Shown piece by piece: positions 23,749-33,292 of a stretch of DNA of 64,000 nt; positions within the stretch are counted from its first letter, which is position 1, and each line of letters starts with the position of its first letter. The notes below the pieces were generated by a model that saw only the letters and a list, made by a program, of their open reading frames with translations, ran no database searches and was not told the origin of the DNA. Both the position numbers and the translations under genes were made by a program. The DNA comes from GCA-2732755 sp965228265. GTDB taxonomy: Bacteria > Planctomycetota > Phycisphaerae > Phycisphaerales > UBA1924. Location: contig OZ245804.1 of the NCBI GenBank assembly GCA_965228265.1, forward strand, positions 2,294,001 to 2,358,000, given 5' to 3'.

Positions 23749-25551
23749 TTACTCGCCGGGCCAGCTCTGGCCCGTCCATGACTCGTAGTTGGCCTTCTGC
23801 TCGTCGGTCGGATCATCGAGGTAGTCGATCCGGTACCGCTCGGGCACGACGCCCGCAACTGTGAGATCCACCTCCCGGAATTCGCCCCGCCGGAACAGGC
23901 CCACACGGATGACGTCGCCCGGATCCGATTCGCTGACGAGATTGTTCCAAGACCCGGCATCGACGCTCTTGCCGTTGGCGGCGACGACCTCGTCGTTGAG
24001 TATGAGCCCCGCCTCGAACGCGGGGCTTTCGTCGATCACCCGGCTTACGACGGCCTTGCCGCCCGAGTCACGCAGAGACACGCCCGCAAAGGGTTCGGGC
24101 TCGTCCGAGCGGCGCTCAAGGCTCAGACCCACGACTCCGATCAGCTCGGCAAACGGGATCTCTTCGCGACCGGCGATATGCCTGGCAAAGAAGTCTGAAA
24201 CATCCGTCCCCGCAACCTCGGCGACCGTCGCCTGGAATTGCTCGGGTGTGTAGCCGCCCTTGTCGAGCGGATAGCGCTCGTTCATCAGGCGCATGACGTC
24301 GTCGAACGATCGCTCACCCTCGGTCTCGCGCCGGATGAGCATGTCGAGGCCGAAGGTCACCATCGCACCTTGCGTGTAGATGCTGACCGTCGTGTTGCGG
24401 TGGTCCGGGCTCGAAGGCCCCCATGCCTTGAGCCACGCGTCGTAGCTCGCCTGCTCGACGCTCATGAAGTTCTTGCCCGGGTTCGAGAGCACGCTCCCGA
24501 TGGACCCCTGCAACGAGTCGAGGTAATTCCGCACGCTCCGCTGACCCGTTCGCGCCAGCAGCAGATCGTCGTAGTAGCTCGTGCACCCCTCGGCGATCCA
24601 GAGCGAGGTCGTGTAGTTCTCACGGTCGTAGTCGTAGGGCGTGATGCCCGCCGGGCGGAAGTTCTTGACGTTCCACGTGTGGAAGAACTCGTGCGTGACC
24701 AGCCCCAGAAAACCGCGGTAGCTCGATGAGCTCTCGAACGAGCCGGGCCTCGTCTGCATGATCGTCGAATTCAGGTGCTCCGTCCCGCCCCCGATGCCGT
24801 CGGCACTATGGATGAGGAACACATACCGGTCGAAGTGGACCGAATCGAAGATGTCGATGCAGGCCTCGATGATCTTGGTGAAGTCCTCGACGAGTTCGTC
24901 GTCGTCCTTGGCGCACTCGCCCCAGATGGCGATCTCGTACGGCGTGCCGTCGACCTCAAACGCGATGCTCCGGTGGGTGCCGATCTCGATAGGCGAATCG
25001 ACCAGAACGTCGTAGCTTGCCGCGACGAGTGTGTGCGCATCGTCGCCAGCAGGAAGTCCGGACGCGATCGTCCAATCCTCGGGCATGCCGTCGAGCTGCA
25101 CCAGGTGAGGCGTCTCACGCGCAGGCGGGTTCAGCACGAAGATGCTCGAACCGTTGAGGAATACGTGCGAGTCGTCGGCGTGCCTTGTTCTCAAGCCCAG
25201 GTCATTGGCGAAAATGTCGTATCCGAACGTCACGCTCTCAGCGCCGGCGGAATCCACCCTCCACGCGTTCTTGCGGATCTTCTGCACGGGCAGCGCGTTG
25301 CCGGATTGATCGGTGGCATCCCAGATCCGGACGTCGGCAGCAAAGTCGAGGATGCCGTAACGACCGGGTCGCCAGGTCGGAAGTATGAATTCCGCCGCGT
25401 CGCCGGGGTTGGCAACCGTCGCCTCAATGCGGACGATCTGGTTCCGTGCCCGGTCAAGCCGGACCGTGTAGTCCACGCCGGGCTGGGTCGCGCAGCCCGG
25501 GAGTGTGAGCAGGGTAAAGAGGGTGGCCGCCAGGCTCGAAATCCAGCACAT
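23749..25551 (-). CDS. M61-family glycyl aminopeptidase-like lipoprotein with PDZ domain
   Basis: A 600-residue exported metallopeptidase. The N terminus is a lipoprotein signal (LFTLLTLPGC, lipid-modified cysteine at C20). A beta-rich N-terminal domain (25-200) precedes the catalytic domain, with HEFFH at 287-291 and the third zinc ligand E321 in WIAEGCTSYY. The C terminus holds a PDZ domain (LRDSGGKAVVSRVIDESPAFEAGLILNDEVVAANGKSV). This is the domain order of family M61. The enzymes trim N-terminal glycine or alanine from peptides, probably here on the periplasmic face of a membrane. AGGAGA precedes the ATG by 7 bases. It is the first gene of a two-gene operon with the ureohydrolase and diverges from btpA. 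Confidence 0.94.
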   Translation of the reverse strand: MCWISSLAATLFTLLTLPGCATQPGVDYTVRLDRARNQIVRIEATVANPGDAAEFILPTWRPGRYGILDFAADVRIWDATDQSGNALPVQKIRKNAWRVDSAGAESVTFGYDIFANDLGLRTRHADDSHVFLNGSSIFVLNPPARETPHLVQLDGMPEDWTIASGLPAGDDAHTLVAASYDVLVDSPIEIGTHRSIAFEVDGTPYEIAIWGECAKDDDELVEDFTKIIEACIDIFDSVHFDRYVFLIHSADGIGGGTEHLNSTIMQTRPGSFESSSSYRGFLGLVTHEFFHTWNVKNFRPAGITPYDYDRENYTTSLWIAEGCTSYYDDLLLARTGQRSVRNYLDSLQGSIGSVLSNPGKNFMSVEQASYDAWLKAWGPSSPDHRNTTVSIYTQGAMVTFGLDMLIRRETEGERSFDDVMRLMNERYPLDKGGYTPEQFQATVAEVAGTDVSDFFARHIAGREEIPFAELIGVVGLSLERRSDEPEPFAGVSLRDSGGKAVVSRVIDESPAFEAGLILNDEVVAANGKSVDAGSWNNLVSESDPGDVIRVGLFRRGEFREVDLTVAGVVPERYRIDYLDDPTDEQKANYESWTGQSWPGE

Positions 25552-25574
25552 CGTGGGTCTCCTGATCCGGGGCG

Positions 25575-25580
25575 TACACT
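25575..25580 (+). promoter_or_regulatory. Putative -10 hexamer of the BtpA-family gene
   Basis: TACACT ends 9 bases before the ATG at 25590, leaving a leader of only a few bases and no ribosome site. The intergenic gap to the divergent peptidase gene is 38 bases, and no -35 is evident. Confidence 0.35.
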
Positions 25581-25589
25581 CTATCCGAC

Positions 25590-26408
25590 ATGGCTCAGCC
25601 CCGTATCAATACGCCCGGTTCGGACTTCCTCAAGCGGGGCAATCTGCTTGTCGGCATGGTGCACGTCGGCGCCACGCCCGGCACGCCCCGTGCAAACCAA
25701 TCACCCGCGCAACTCGTCGAGCAGGCACGCACCGAGGCCCGGACGCTCCGCGAAGCTGGTTTCGACGCCGTGATCGTCGAGAACATGCACGACGCCCCCT
25801 ACGTGCACGGCGAGGATCTTGGGCCGGAGCAGACCGCTGTCATGACGCTGGCGGCCCAGGCCGTCCGCGAGGCCTTCGGCGGGCCTGTGGGGGTCCAGAT
25901 CCTCTCAGGCGGGAACAGGCAGGCTCTGGCCGCGGCTCATGCGACCGGGGCCTCGTTCATCCGGTGCGAGAACTTCGTCTTCTCCCACGTCGCCGACGAG
26001 GGGCTCCTTGCCAAAGCCGAGGCGGGGCCGCTGCTTCGGTACCGGAAGCAGATCGGGGCCGAGAGCGTCTCGGTGCTCGCGGACATCAAGAAAAAGCACG
26101 CCTCGCACGCAATCACCGCGGACATCGATATCGCCGAGGCTGTCGATGCCGCCCAGTTCTTCGGCGTCGACGGCGTCATCATCACCGGCCCTTCGACCGG
26201 CAAGCCGACGGACATCGACGATCTCAAGCTCGCACGCAAGGTTGCGGACGTCCCGGTCCTTGTTGGTTCGGGGGTCACGCCTGAATCCGTACCCAAACTC
26301 CTCCGGCACGCTCACGCCCTGATCGTCGGATCGTGGATCAAGACCGACGGCAAGTGGTTCAACGCTGTGGACCCCGCCAGAGCTCGGGCGATCATCGAGG
26401 CCCGATGA
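25590..26408 (+). CDS. BtpA/SgcQ-family protein
   Basis: A 272-residue TIM-barrel protein of the BtpA/SgcQ family (PF03437). Family features include GMVHVGATPGTP near the start, GFDAVIVENMHDAPYV, GVQILSGGNRQALAAAHATGASFIRCENFVFSHVADEG, DIKKKHASHAITADIDI and ITGPSTGKPTDIDDL. In cyanobacteria BtpA stabilises photosystem I, but the family is widespread in non-phototrophs, where its activity is unknown. No signal peptide is present. The gene may be leaderless. It is followed after 16 bases by the EamA transporter gene. Confidence 0.92.
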   Translation: MAQPRINTPGSDFLKRGNLLVGMVHVGATPGTPRANQSPAQLVEQARTEARTLREAGFDAVIVENMHDAPYVHGEDLGPEQTAVMTLAAQAVREAFGGPVGVQILSGGNRQALAAAHATGASFIRCENFVFSHVADEGLLAKAEAGPLLRYRKQIGAESVSVLADIKKKHASHAITADIDIAEAVDAAQFFGVDGVIITGPSTGKPTDIDDLKLARKVADVPVLVGSGVTPESVPKLLRHAHALIVGSWIKTDGKWFNAVDPARARAIIEAR

Positions 26409-26413
26409 GGGTC

Positions 26414-26419
26414 TACGCT
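26414..26419 (+). promoter_or_regulatory. Putative -10 hexamer of a leaderless EamA transporter gene
   Basis: TACGCT ends 5 bases before the GTG at 26425. It sits in the 16-base gap after btpA, so it would allow separate transcription starting at the start codon. Read-through from btpA is equally possible. Confidence 0.33.
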
Positions 26420-26424
26420 AGCCG

Positions 26425-27480
26425 GTGAGCCTCACTCCCGAAACCGTCGGCGTTATCGCGGGCCTGACCACGTCGGCCTTCTGGGTGCTCACAACAATCT
26501 TCTTCACCGCCGGCGGCAAACGCATCGGCGTTACCGCGGTCAACACGCTCCGCATGTTCTTCGCCGTCATCCTGCTCGGCGCGACGCATCTTCTGATCTT
26601 CAAAACATTCGTCCCGCAAGTCCCGAGCAACATGCAGTGGGGGGCGCTCGCACTCTCCGGATTCATCGGGCTGACCATCTGCGACCAGGCCCTCTTCGCG
26701 GCATTCCTCGACATCGGGCCCAGACGCGCTCTGCTCGTCATGACCTCGACCCCGATCTTCGCGCTCACCTTCGGGTATCTGATCCTCCACGAGAAGATCG
26801 GCATCGTCGCATTGACCGGTATCGCGATCACGATCGCGGGCATCGCCTGGGTCGTGCTGCAAAGACAATCCGGCGGCAACGGCGAACGGCATCCGCACCT
26901 AATCCGCGGCTACACGCTCGCGATCATCGGCTCCGTCTGCCAGTCGCTCGGCGCGATGTTCGCCAAGATCGGTATGGGCTCGGGCGAAACGGCCGTCGAC
27001 CCGCTGGCGGCCACACTCGTCCGCATGATCTTCGGCCTGCTTTGCATGACTCCCATCGTGCTGGTCTCCTACCGAATGGTCAAGAAACGCGAGCCGGGCT
27101 CAGCGAAGCTGCGATGGACACCCGGCATCCTCTTCACGCTCGGCGGCACAATCTTCGGCCCGTTCCTCGGTGTCTGGCTCTCGCTCGTGGCGATCAGATC
27201 CGTCGAACTCGGCATCGCCCAAACACTTCTCTCGCTCTCGCCCGTCATGATTCTGCCGTTCGTCGGCAAGCTCTACAGCGAGAAGCTCACCAGAGCCGCG
27301 ATCCTCGGCGCCGTCATCGCGGTCGCGGGCGCTGGCGTGATCTCGATGTCGGGCCGCATCGAGCAACTCATCGGGATGCATGACGGGCTACCCGACAAAG
27401 AGACTGGCGATGCAGCCGGTCATCCAGCAGGTGAGCGCCCCGCCCACCATGGCTCTCGGCCCGATCCGAGCAAAGTCTGA
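26425..27480 (+). CDS. EamA/DMT-family transporter
   Basis: A 351-residue protein with about ten membrane helices in two EamA repeats; the repeats end with LTGIAITIAGIAWVVLQRQ and LGAVIAVAGAGVISMSGR. It belongs to the drug/metabolite transporter superfamily and exports or imports a small metabolite across the inner membrane; the substrate cannot be inferred. The GTG at 26425 is the only start that keeps the first helix. The last 30 residues (after IGMHDGLP) are hydrophilic, rich in His, Pro and Gly, and come from sequence that overlaps the convergent transporter gene by 93 bases, so this tail is probably a non-conserved extension. Confidence 0.9.
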   Translation: MSLTPETVGVIAGLTTSAFWVLTTIFFTAGGKRIGVTAVNTLRMFFAVILLGATHLLIFKTFVPQVPSNMQWGALALSGFIGLTICDQALFAAFLDIGPRRALLVMTSTPIFALTFGYLILHEKIGIVALTGIAITIAGIAWVVLQRQSGGNGERHPHLIRGYTLAIIGSVCQSLGAMFAKIGMGSGETAVDPLAATLVRMIFGLLCMTPIVLVSYRMVKKREPGSAKLRWTPGILFTLGGTIFGPFLGVWLSLVAIRSVELGIAQTLLSLSPVMILPFVGKLYSEKLTRAAILGAVIAVAGAGVISMSGRIEQLIGMHDGLPDKETGDAAGHPAGERPAHHGSRPDPSKV

Positions 27481-28674
27481 ACGCCGCTCGGGCGCAATCG
27501 CGGTGAGCCCGCCGATCTGTATGGCGATCGAAGGAAAGTTCGCAAAGCCGCAGAGTGCATACGTCACGATCACCGCTGATCGGTGCGAGATCGTGCCCTC
27601 AGCAATGCGATCGCTCAGACCGATGTACGCCAGAAACTCGGTGGCGACCATCGAAGTCCCGAGCAGTTCGCCCACGACAAAGACATCCCCGCGATCCACG
27701 CCGAGGAAAACCGCGACAGGCGAGAAGAGAACGCCGAGAATCCCGATGAGTGAGAGCTCCTGGAGCCCGAGAAGCCCCTCGAGCTGCGAGCCGAGCCACG
27801 TGCCGTGCAAAGCACCGAGGGGCCAGTCGATCATCGCGATCAGCGCGACGAACGCGACGAGCATCGCCGCCACATTGAGCGCGAGCCGGAGCCCGTCCGT
27901 CGCACCGGCAGCCGCTGCGTCGAGCATGTTTACCGTGGTTCGGTTGTCCTCATCAAGTGCTTTGAGCGACAGCTCGTCCATCAGCTCTTCGGTCTCGGGC
28001 AGGAGCATCTTGGCGATCACGAACGCGCCGGGAGCCGACATGACGCTCGCGGTCAGCAGGTGCTTGGCAAACTCGACCTGCGAGGCCTCGTCACCACCGC
28101 CGAGCATCCCGACAAAGGCCGCCAGCACCGAGCCGGCGATCGTCGCAAATCCACCTGTCATCACGAGCATGATCTGCGAACGCGTCATTCTCGGGAGGTA
28201 GGGCTTGATGCAGAGCGGGGCCTCTGTCTGTCCGACAAACACGTTCGCCGCCGCGGCCAGGGCCTCGGCACCACTCACCCCGAGCGACATCCGAAGCACC
28301 CACGCGAGCGCCGCCACGATTCGTTGCATCACACCCAGGTGGTAGAGAATCGCCATGAGCGAGGCAAAGAAAACGATCGTGGGCAGTACCTGCACCGCGA
28401 AAATGAAGCCCCACGATTGCGACGCATCGGCCAGGTTGCCGAAGAGAAACTCGCCGCCCGAGCGTGAGAATCCAAGGAGCCGGGTCACGCCCTTGGCGAT
28501 CGCCTCGACGCCCGCTCGCACCGGCTTGAACTCAATCAGCAGGAACGCGAGCGTGAACTGGAGTGCGATGCCGACGAGCACAATCCTCAGATTGATCCGT
28601 CGCCGAGCGGTCGAGCAAATCCATGCGAGACTCAGGATCACCAGGACGCCGACCAGACCCGAATACTCACCCAT
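27388..28674 (-). CDS. Concentrative nucleoside transporter (NupC/CNT family)
   Basis: A 428-residue membrane protein of the NupC/CNT family. The family motifs are visible in VLPTIVFFASLMAILYHLGVMQ, the helix-hairpin ANVFVGQTEAPLCIKPYLPRMTRSQIMLVMTGGFATIAGSVLAAFVG, and the second half PISINGL-type region around LIGILGVLFSPVAVFLGV with SDRIAEGTISHRSAVIVTYALCGFANFPSIAIQIGG. It takes up nucleosides using a sodium or proton gradient. The ATG at 28674 is preferred over an upstream GTG because a GGGGGGAA site lies before it in the transcript. It is divergent from a uridine-kinase-like gene (62-base gap), which suggests a shared nucleoside theme. Confidence 0.94.
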   Translation of the reverse strand: MGEYSGLVGVLVILSLAWICSTARRRINLRIVLVGIALQFTLAFLLIEFKPVRAGVEAIAKGVTRLLGFSRSGGEFLFGNLADASQSWGFIFAVQVLPTIVFFASLMAILYHLGVMQRIVAALAWVLRMSLGVSGAEALAAAANVFVGQTEAPLCIKPYLPRMTRSQIMLVMTGGFATIAGSVLAAFVGMLGGGDEASQVEFAKHLLTASVMSAPGAFVIAKMLLPETEELMDELSLKALDEDNRTTVNMLDAAAAGATDGLRLALNVAAMLVAFVALIAMIDWPLGALHGTWLGSQLEGLLGLQELSLIGILGVLFSPVAVFLGVDRGDVFVVGELLGTSMVATEFLAYIGLSDRIAEGTISHRSAVIVTYALCGFANFPSIAIQIGGLTAIAPERRSDFARIGPRAMVGGALTCWMTGCIASLFVG

Positions 28675-28707
28675 ACGATGCGTTCCCCCCGGCACGTGAT
28701 CGGGAAG

Positions 28708-28737
28708 AGCCTAACAGAGATGGGGCACACGGGTCAT
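28708..28737 (-). promoter_or_regulatory. Putative promoter of the nucleoside transporter gene
   Basis: On the minus strand ATGACC (28737-28732) and TAGGCT (28713-28708) are separated by 18 bases. The -35 matches four of six consensus bases. A transcript would start about 27 bases before the ATG at 28674. The -35 overlaps the start codon of the divergent kinase gene. Confidence 0.4.
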
Positions 28738-29341
28738 GCCGGACAAGCCGCTTGAAGCACGGTCGCTGGACGAAGCCGCGGATGCGATCCGTAGCGTGCT
28801 GAGCCGTGATTCCAGCTCATCGCGCCCCATCATCGCCATCGGAGGGCCTGTCGGGTCGGGCAAATCCACACTCGCGGGGATGCTCGATGCGATGGTGATC
28901 TCCACAGACGAGTACCTCCCGGACTACGAGGGTCTGGCGGCACACGAACGCGACGAGCCTCACCGGGCGGATCTGCCTCGGCTTGCATCGGATCTGAAGC
29001 TGCTTCAAACCCTTGGCAGCGCCAGGATCCCGAAGTGGTGCTTCCAGTCACATCGCCGGATAGGTGAGCAGGAGATCGCAGCGAGCGGGCCGATCGTCTG
29101 CGAAGGCATCTTTGCGCTGCATCCGGTGATCTCCCACCTGACGCGGCTCCGCGTGCTCGTGGTGGCCGCCCAGGACACGCGGTGGAAGCGATGGGAACGC
29201 ATCGAACTCGAAGGCGAGCGGGGCATGGGGGTCCGGGCCGCCCGCGAGCATTTCGACTCGATCGCCGAGCCGACCTACGACAAATACGCCAATCTCTACG
29301 AATCCAACCTCGATCTGATTGTCCGCAACGACAACTTCTGA
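28736..29341 (+). CDS. Uridine kinase-like P-loop kinase
   Basis: A 201-residue P-loop kinase with Walker A GGPVGSGKST at residues 36-45. It continues in the manner of the uridine kinase/phosphoribulokinase family: a DEYLPDYEGL segment for Asp in the base/substrate site, QSHRRIGEQEI, and IVCEGIFALHP for Walker B and the adjacent substrate strand. Residues VVAAQDTRWKRWERIELEGERGMG supply the lid arginines. It would phosphorylate a nucleoside or related small molecule. The divergent NupC-type transporter supports a nucleoside substrate, by context only. The ATG at 28736 has no strong ribosome site. The stop lies 31 bases before hrpA. Confidence 0.85.
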   Translation: MPDKPLEARSLDEAADAIRSVLSRDSSSSRPIIAIGGPVGSGKSTLAGMLDAMVISTDEYLPDYEGLAAHERDEPHRADLPRLASDLKLLQTLGSARIPKWCFQSHRRIGEQEIAASGPIVCEGIFALHPVISHLTRLRVLVVAAQDTRWKRWERIELEGERGMGVRAAREHFDSIAEPTYDKYANLYESNLDLIVRNDNF

Positions 29342-29366
29342 CCGGGCAAGGCCCGCGAACTATTGT
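29338..29366 (+). promoter_or_regulatory. Promoter of a leaderless hrpA
   Basis: CTGACC (29338-29343, four of six consensus bases) and TATTGT (29361-29366, four of six) are separated by exactly 17 bases. The -10 hexamer ends 5 bases before the ATG at 29372, which places the start of transcription on the start codon. No Shine-Dalgarno sequence is present in the gap. Confidence 0.5.
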
Positions 29367-29371
29367 CGTCC

Positions 29372-32300
29372 ATGCCCGAGGGCCAGCCATCCCGCAAGCG
29401 CAAACGCCGAGGCAAGAACCTCGGCGGCCGACCCGCGCCCATCGGGGGGGATCTGTCCGCCTGCTACGGCCCGGATCGCGGACGCATCATCTCGCTGCTC
29501 CGCCAGTCCCGACACGATGAAGCCGACCGGCTGATCGCCGAGTCCGTCCAACGCCTCGAACGACGCCGCCAGAGCGTCCCGCGTATCCAGTACCCAGCCG
29601 AGCTCCCCTTCACCGATCACCTCGATGAACTCCGCAAAGCGATCGATGAATCCCAGGTCATCGTCGTCAGCGGCGAGACCGGCTCGGGCAAATCCACACA
29701 GCTCCCGAAGCTCCTGCTCGAGATGGGCCGGGGTGTCGAGGGCCTCATCGGGCACACCCAGCCAAGGCGACTGGCAGCAAGAGCCGTCGCCGACCGCGTC
29801 TCCAGCGAGTTGGGTATCTCGCTCGGCACCGAGGTCGGATACAAGGTCCGCTTCGGCGATCACACCTCGGACAAGACGCTCATCAAGCTCATGACCGACG
29901 GCATCCTGCTTGCCGAATCACGCTCTGACCGTCTCCTCCGCCAGTACGACGCCATCATCATCGACGAAGCGCACGAACGCAGCCTCAACATCGACTTTCT
30001 GCTGGGCTATCTCACACGCATCCTTCACAAGCGGCCCGACCTCAAACTCATCATCACGTCCGCGACGATCGACGCCGAGCGATTCAGCAAGCACTTCTCG
30101 ATGGCCACCCACGCCAATGTCCCGGTGGTTGAAGTCTCCGGGCGTTCGTACCCAGTCGAGGTGCTCTACCGCCCGATCGATGGCGCCGAGAACCCAGACG
30201 ACGCGACACTCTCCTCATCGATCGTGGCAGCGATTGAGGAACTCGCCACACTCGACAGGCCGGGGGATCCGGGCGATGTGCTTGTCTTCCTGCCGGGCGA
30301 GCGTGAGATCCGCGAAGCCGCCCATGTGATCCGCCGATCCGCCGACACCAGCCCCGCGCTCCGTGGCTGCGAAGTCCTCCCGCTCTACGCGCGCCTCTCG
30401 CCCGCGGATCAGCAGCGCATCTTCCGACGCCATCCCGGTCGGCGCATCGTGCTCTCGACAAATGTCGCCGAGACTTCGCTCACGGTCCCCGGCATCCGGT
30501 ACGTTGTTGATTCGGGCCTGGCCCGCATGAACCGTTACTCGTCGCGCCGGAAAATCGAGTCGCTCCAGATCGAGCCTATCAGCAGAGCCTCCGCGCGTCA
30601 GCGTGCCGGGCGCTGCGGCCGAACCGAGCCGGGTGTGTGCATCCGCCTTTACAGCGAAGCCGATCACGACGGGCGCGACGAGTTCACACCGCCCGAGATC
30701 CTGCGCACGAATCTGGCAGGTGTGATCCTCCAGATGCAATCGCTCGGCCTTGGTCTCCCGCAGGACTTCCCCTTCATCGAGCCCCCCGACGGCGGACGCA
30801 TCAACGACGCGTACGACACGCTCTTCGAGCTCAACGCCGTCGATCGGGACCGCCAACTCACACCCGAGGGCAAGCTCCTGGCTCGCCTTCCCGTCGATCC
30901 GCGGATCGGCCGAATCCTGCACGCCGCCTCGGAGGAAGGTGTCCTCAGTGACGCGCTCGTCATTGCGTCCTTCCTGGAAGTCCAGGACCCCAGAGAGCGC
31001 CCCTTCGAGAAACGCGACGCCGCGGATAACTACCATGCCCGGTTCAGGGACAAAGCCTCCGACTTCGTCACCGTGCTCAAGCTCTGGGAGCATTATCACA
31101 AACTCAAAGACGAGCACTCGCGCTCGCAGCTCCGCAAGCAGTGCGCTAAGGAGTATCTCTCCTATCAGCGGTTCCGCGAATGGACGGACACCCACAGGCA
31201 GCTCCGGGATCTCTGTCGCGAAGCGGGGATCAAGGGCGACACCAAGAAGGACGATCATGACGCGCTGCACCGCGCGATCCTGTCCGGCTGCCTCTCCGGG
31301 CTTGGGAAGAAGCACCACGAAGGCGGCTTCAGCGGCGCGCGTGCGGGCCGATTCTGGATCCATCCCGCCTCGGCCGTGCCAGAAAAAGAAGCCAAGTGGG
31401 TCGTCGCGGCCGAGCTTGTCCGGACGACCAAGCTCTACGCGCGCTCGGTGGCGCGCATCGATCCGTCCTGGATTGACAGCGTCGCGGGGCATCTCATCAC
31501 ACGCGAGTACGCCGAGCCCGCGTATTTCCCCGAACGGGGCCGCGTCGAAGCAAGAATGACGGTCAAGCTCTGGGATCTCGTGATCACGCAGGGGCGGCTG
31601 GTCGACTTCGGTTCCGTCGACCGCGCAGCCGCCCGCAAGATCTTCATCGAGGAAGCTCTCGTCGAGGGTCTGTACGAATCGGGCGCCAAGTACGAGAAGC
31701 ACAACGCTGCGTTCCTCGCCGAGGCCGCCCGAAACGAGGCGAAGCTCCGCAGCGGCCGGATTCCCAGCCACGAAATCCTCGCACGCTTCTACGACGAGCG
31801 CATCCCCGAGGACATCAGCACAAACCGCGCGTTCGATCGCTGGAGACGCGTCGCCGAGCGAGAACAACCTAATCTGCTCTTTCTGAAGCAAGAAGACCTC
31901 GAAGGGCAATTCGAATCGCAACCCGACGAGGTGTCGTATCCCGACACGATGCCTCTGCCGGGCGGCTCATCAGCAAAGCTCGAATACACGCACGCGCCGG
32001 GCGAATCGACCGACGGCATCAGGCTCTCCCTGCCCGTCGAACTGACCGCCTCGTTCGACCCCGACCGCGCCGAGTGGCTCATCCCCGGTTGGCTGAGCGC
32101 CAAGGTCGAGTCCGTCCTGCGCGGGCTGCCGCGTGAGACCCGTCGGCAGATCGACATCACTTCCGTCATCCCTCGCGTGCTGGAATCGCTCGATCCCGAG
32201 ACGGGCAACTTCCACGAACAGCTTGCACGTGCGATCACTTCCGCCACCAGCGTGACCGTTACTCCCGCGATGTGCCAGGCGGCGCAGCTCGACGACCACC

Positions 32301-33292
32301 ACCGCATGCTCGTCGAAGTGGTCGACGAGAAAGGCAAGGTCCTCAAGCAGACCCGCGACGCCCGCAAGGCAGTCGAGTACGCACGGAAGCGATCGGCCGG
32401 CAAACGGTCAGAATCGAAGCCGGATGCATCCAGCCTGCTCACGGACTGGCCGAGTCAGAACCTGACGCCCACCATCGTTGAGAGCAGCGGGGGGGCAGAG
32501 GTGCTCAGGTACCCGGCACTCGTCGATGCAGCAACAGGCGTCATGTTGCGCTTCTTCGACGATGAGCAGACCGCGCGATTCAATCACGCGTTCGGTGTGC
32601 GTCGTCTCGCAGGCCTCCGTCTCTGGACCGACATCAAACGCGTCCTGCCGCACACCCCGCACATCGATCGCGCGCGCATGGGCTGGGCAGCCGTCAAAGG
32701 CGCCCCCAAGCTCGACGCCGAACTGGGGCCGATTCTTGCGGACTGGGCATCGGGGATCGATCAATGTGTCTCAGCCGCGTCACTTTCCCGCGTCGTGGAA
32801 CGCACCCGGTCCGAACTGGCATCGGGGCTCAACGACGTCGTCTCAACACTCGCGCGTTCGATCGAGATCTACCGGCAGATCGTCCTGACGCTCGATCGCT
32901 CTCAAAGCGCCGAGCTCGCCACCATGCACGCGGACATTCGGTTCCAGCTCGGACAACTCGTCCACGCCGGCACGCTCACACACATCCGGTCGGCACGCCT
33001 CAGGCACTACCCCCGTTACCTCGAAGCGATCGCCCGCAGGCTCGCCGCGGGGCGGGGCCAGAACCTCAGGCGTGACGCCGACACGCAGAATCGCATCATG
33101 GTGCACTGGCGCCGGTGCATCGAGCATGCCCGCAAAATGCACGAACTCGGCCTGCACGACCCGGAACTCGATAACTACCGCTGGATGATCGAGGAATACC
33201 GCGTCTCGCAGTTTGCCCAACAGCTCGGCACGCCCATCAAGATCTCCGACAAGATTCTCGAAGAACAATGGCGGCGGACGCGATCACTCTGA
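29372..33292 (+). CDS. hrpA: ATP-dependent RNA helicase HrpA (DEAH type)
   Basis: A 1306-residue DEAH-box helicase, the usual length for HrpA. Motif I is GETGSGKSTQLPK, motif Ia HTQPRRLAARAVA, motif II DEAHERSLNIDFLLGYL, motif III TSATIDAERFSKHF, motif V STNVAETSLTVPGIRYVVDSG and motif VI RQRAGRCGRTEPGVCIRLYSEADH. The helicase-associated and OB-like domains and the long DUF3418 C-terminal region (about residues 680-1290) follow. It remodels RNA, and in E. coli HrpA acts on mRNA processing and stalled ribosomes. A TTG codon three codons earlier is in frame, but it lies inside the -10 hexamer, so the ATG is taken. Confidence 0.96.
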   Translation: MPEGQPSRKRKRRGKNLGGRPAPIGGDLSACYGPDRGRIISLLRQSRHDEADRLIAESVQRLERRRQSVPRIQYPAELPFTDHLDELRKAIDESQVIVVSGETGSGKSTQLPKLLLEMGRGVEGLIGHTQPRRLAARAVADRVSSELGISLGTEVGYKVRFGDHTSDKTLIKLMTDGILLAESRSDRLLRQYDAIIIDEAHERSLNIDFLLGYLTRILHKRPDLKLIITSATIDAERFSKHFSMATHANVPVVEVSGRSYPVEVLYRPIDGAENPDDATLSSSIVAAIEELATLDRPGDPGDVLVFLPGEREIREAAHVIRRSADTSPALRGCEVLPLYARLSPADQQRIFRRHPGRRIVLSTNVAETSLTVPGIRYVVDSGLARMNRYSSRRKIESLQIEPISRASARQRAGRCGRTEPGVCIRLYSEADHDGRDEFTPPEILRTNLAGVILQMQSLGLGLPQDFPFIEPPDGGRINDAYDTLFELNAVDRDRQLTPEGKLLARLPVDPRIGRILHAASEEGVLSDALVIASFLEVQDPRERPFEKRDAADNYHARFRDKASDFVTVLKLWEHYHKLKDEHSRSQLRKQCAKEYLSYQRFREWTDTHRQLRDLCREAGIKGDTKKDDHDALHRAILSGCLSGLGKKHHEGGFSGARAGRFWIHPASAVPEKEAKWVVAAELVRTTKLYARSVARIDPSWIDSVAGHLITREYAEPAYFPERGRVEARMTVKLWDLVITQGRLVDFGSVDRAAARKIFIEEALVEGLYESGAKYEKHNAAFLAEAARNEAKLRSGRIPSHEILARFYDERIPEDISTNRAFDRWRRVAEREQPNLLFLKQEDLEGQFESQPDEVSYPDTMPLPGGSSAKLEYTHAPGESTDGIRLSLPVELTASFDPDRAEWLIPGWLSAKVESVLRGLPRETRRQIDITSVIPRVLESLDPETGNFHEQLARAITSATSVTVTPAMCQAAQLDDHHRMLVEVVDEKGKVLKQTRDARKAVEYARKRSAGKRSESKPDASSLLTDWPSQNLTPTIVESSGGAEVLRYPALVDAATGVMLRFFDDEQTARFNHAFGVRRLAGLRLWTDIKRVLPHTPHIDRARMGWAAVKGAPKLDAELGPILADWASGIDQCVSAASLSRVVERTRSELASGLNDVVSTLARSIEIYRQIVLTLDRSQSAELATMHADIRFQLGQLVHAGTLTHIRSARLRHYPRYLEAIARRLAAGRGQNLRRDADTQNRIMVHWRRCIEHARKMHELGLHDPELDNYRWMIEEYRVSQFAQQLGTPIKISDKILEEQWRRTRSL

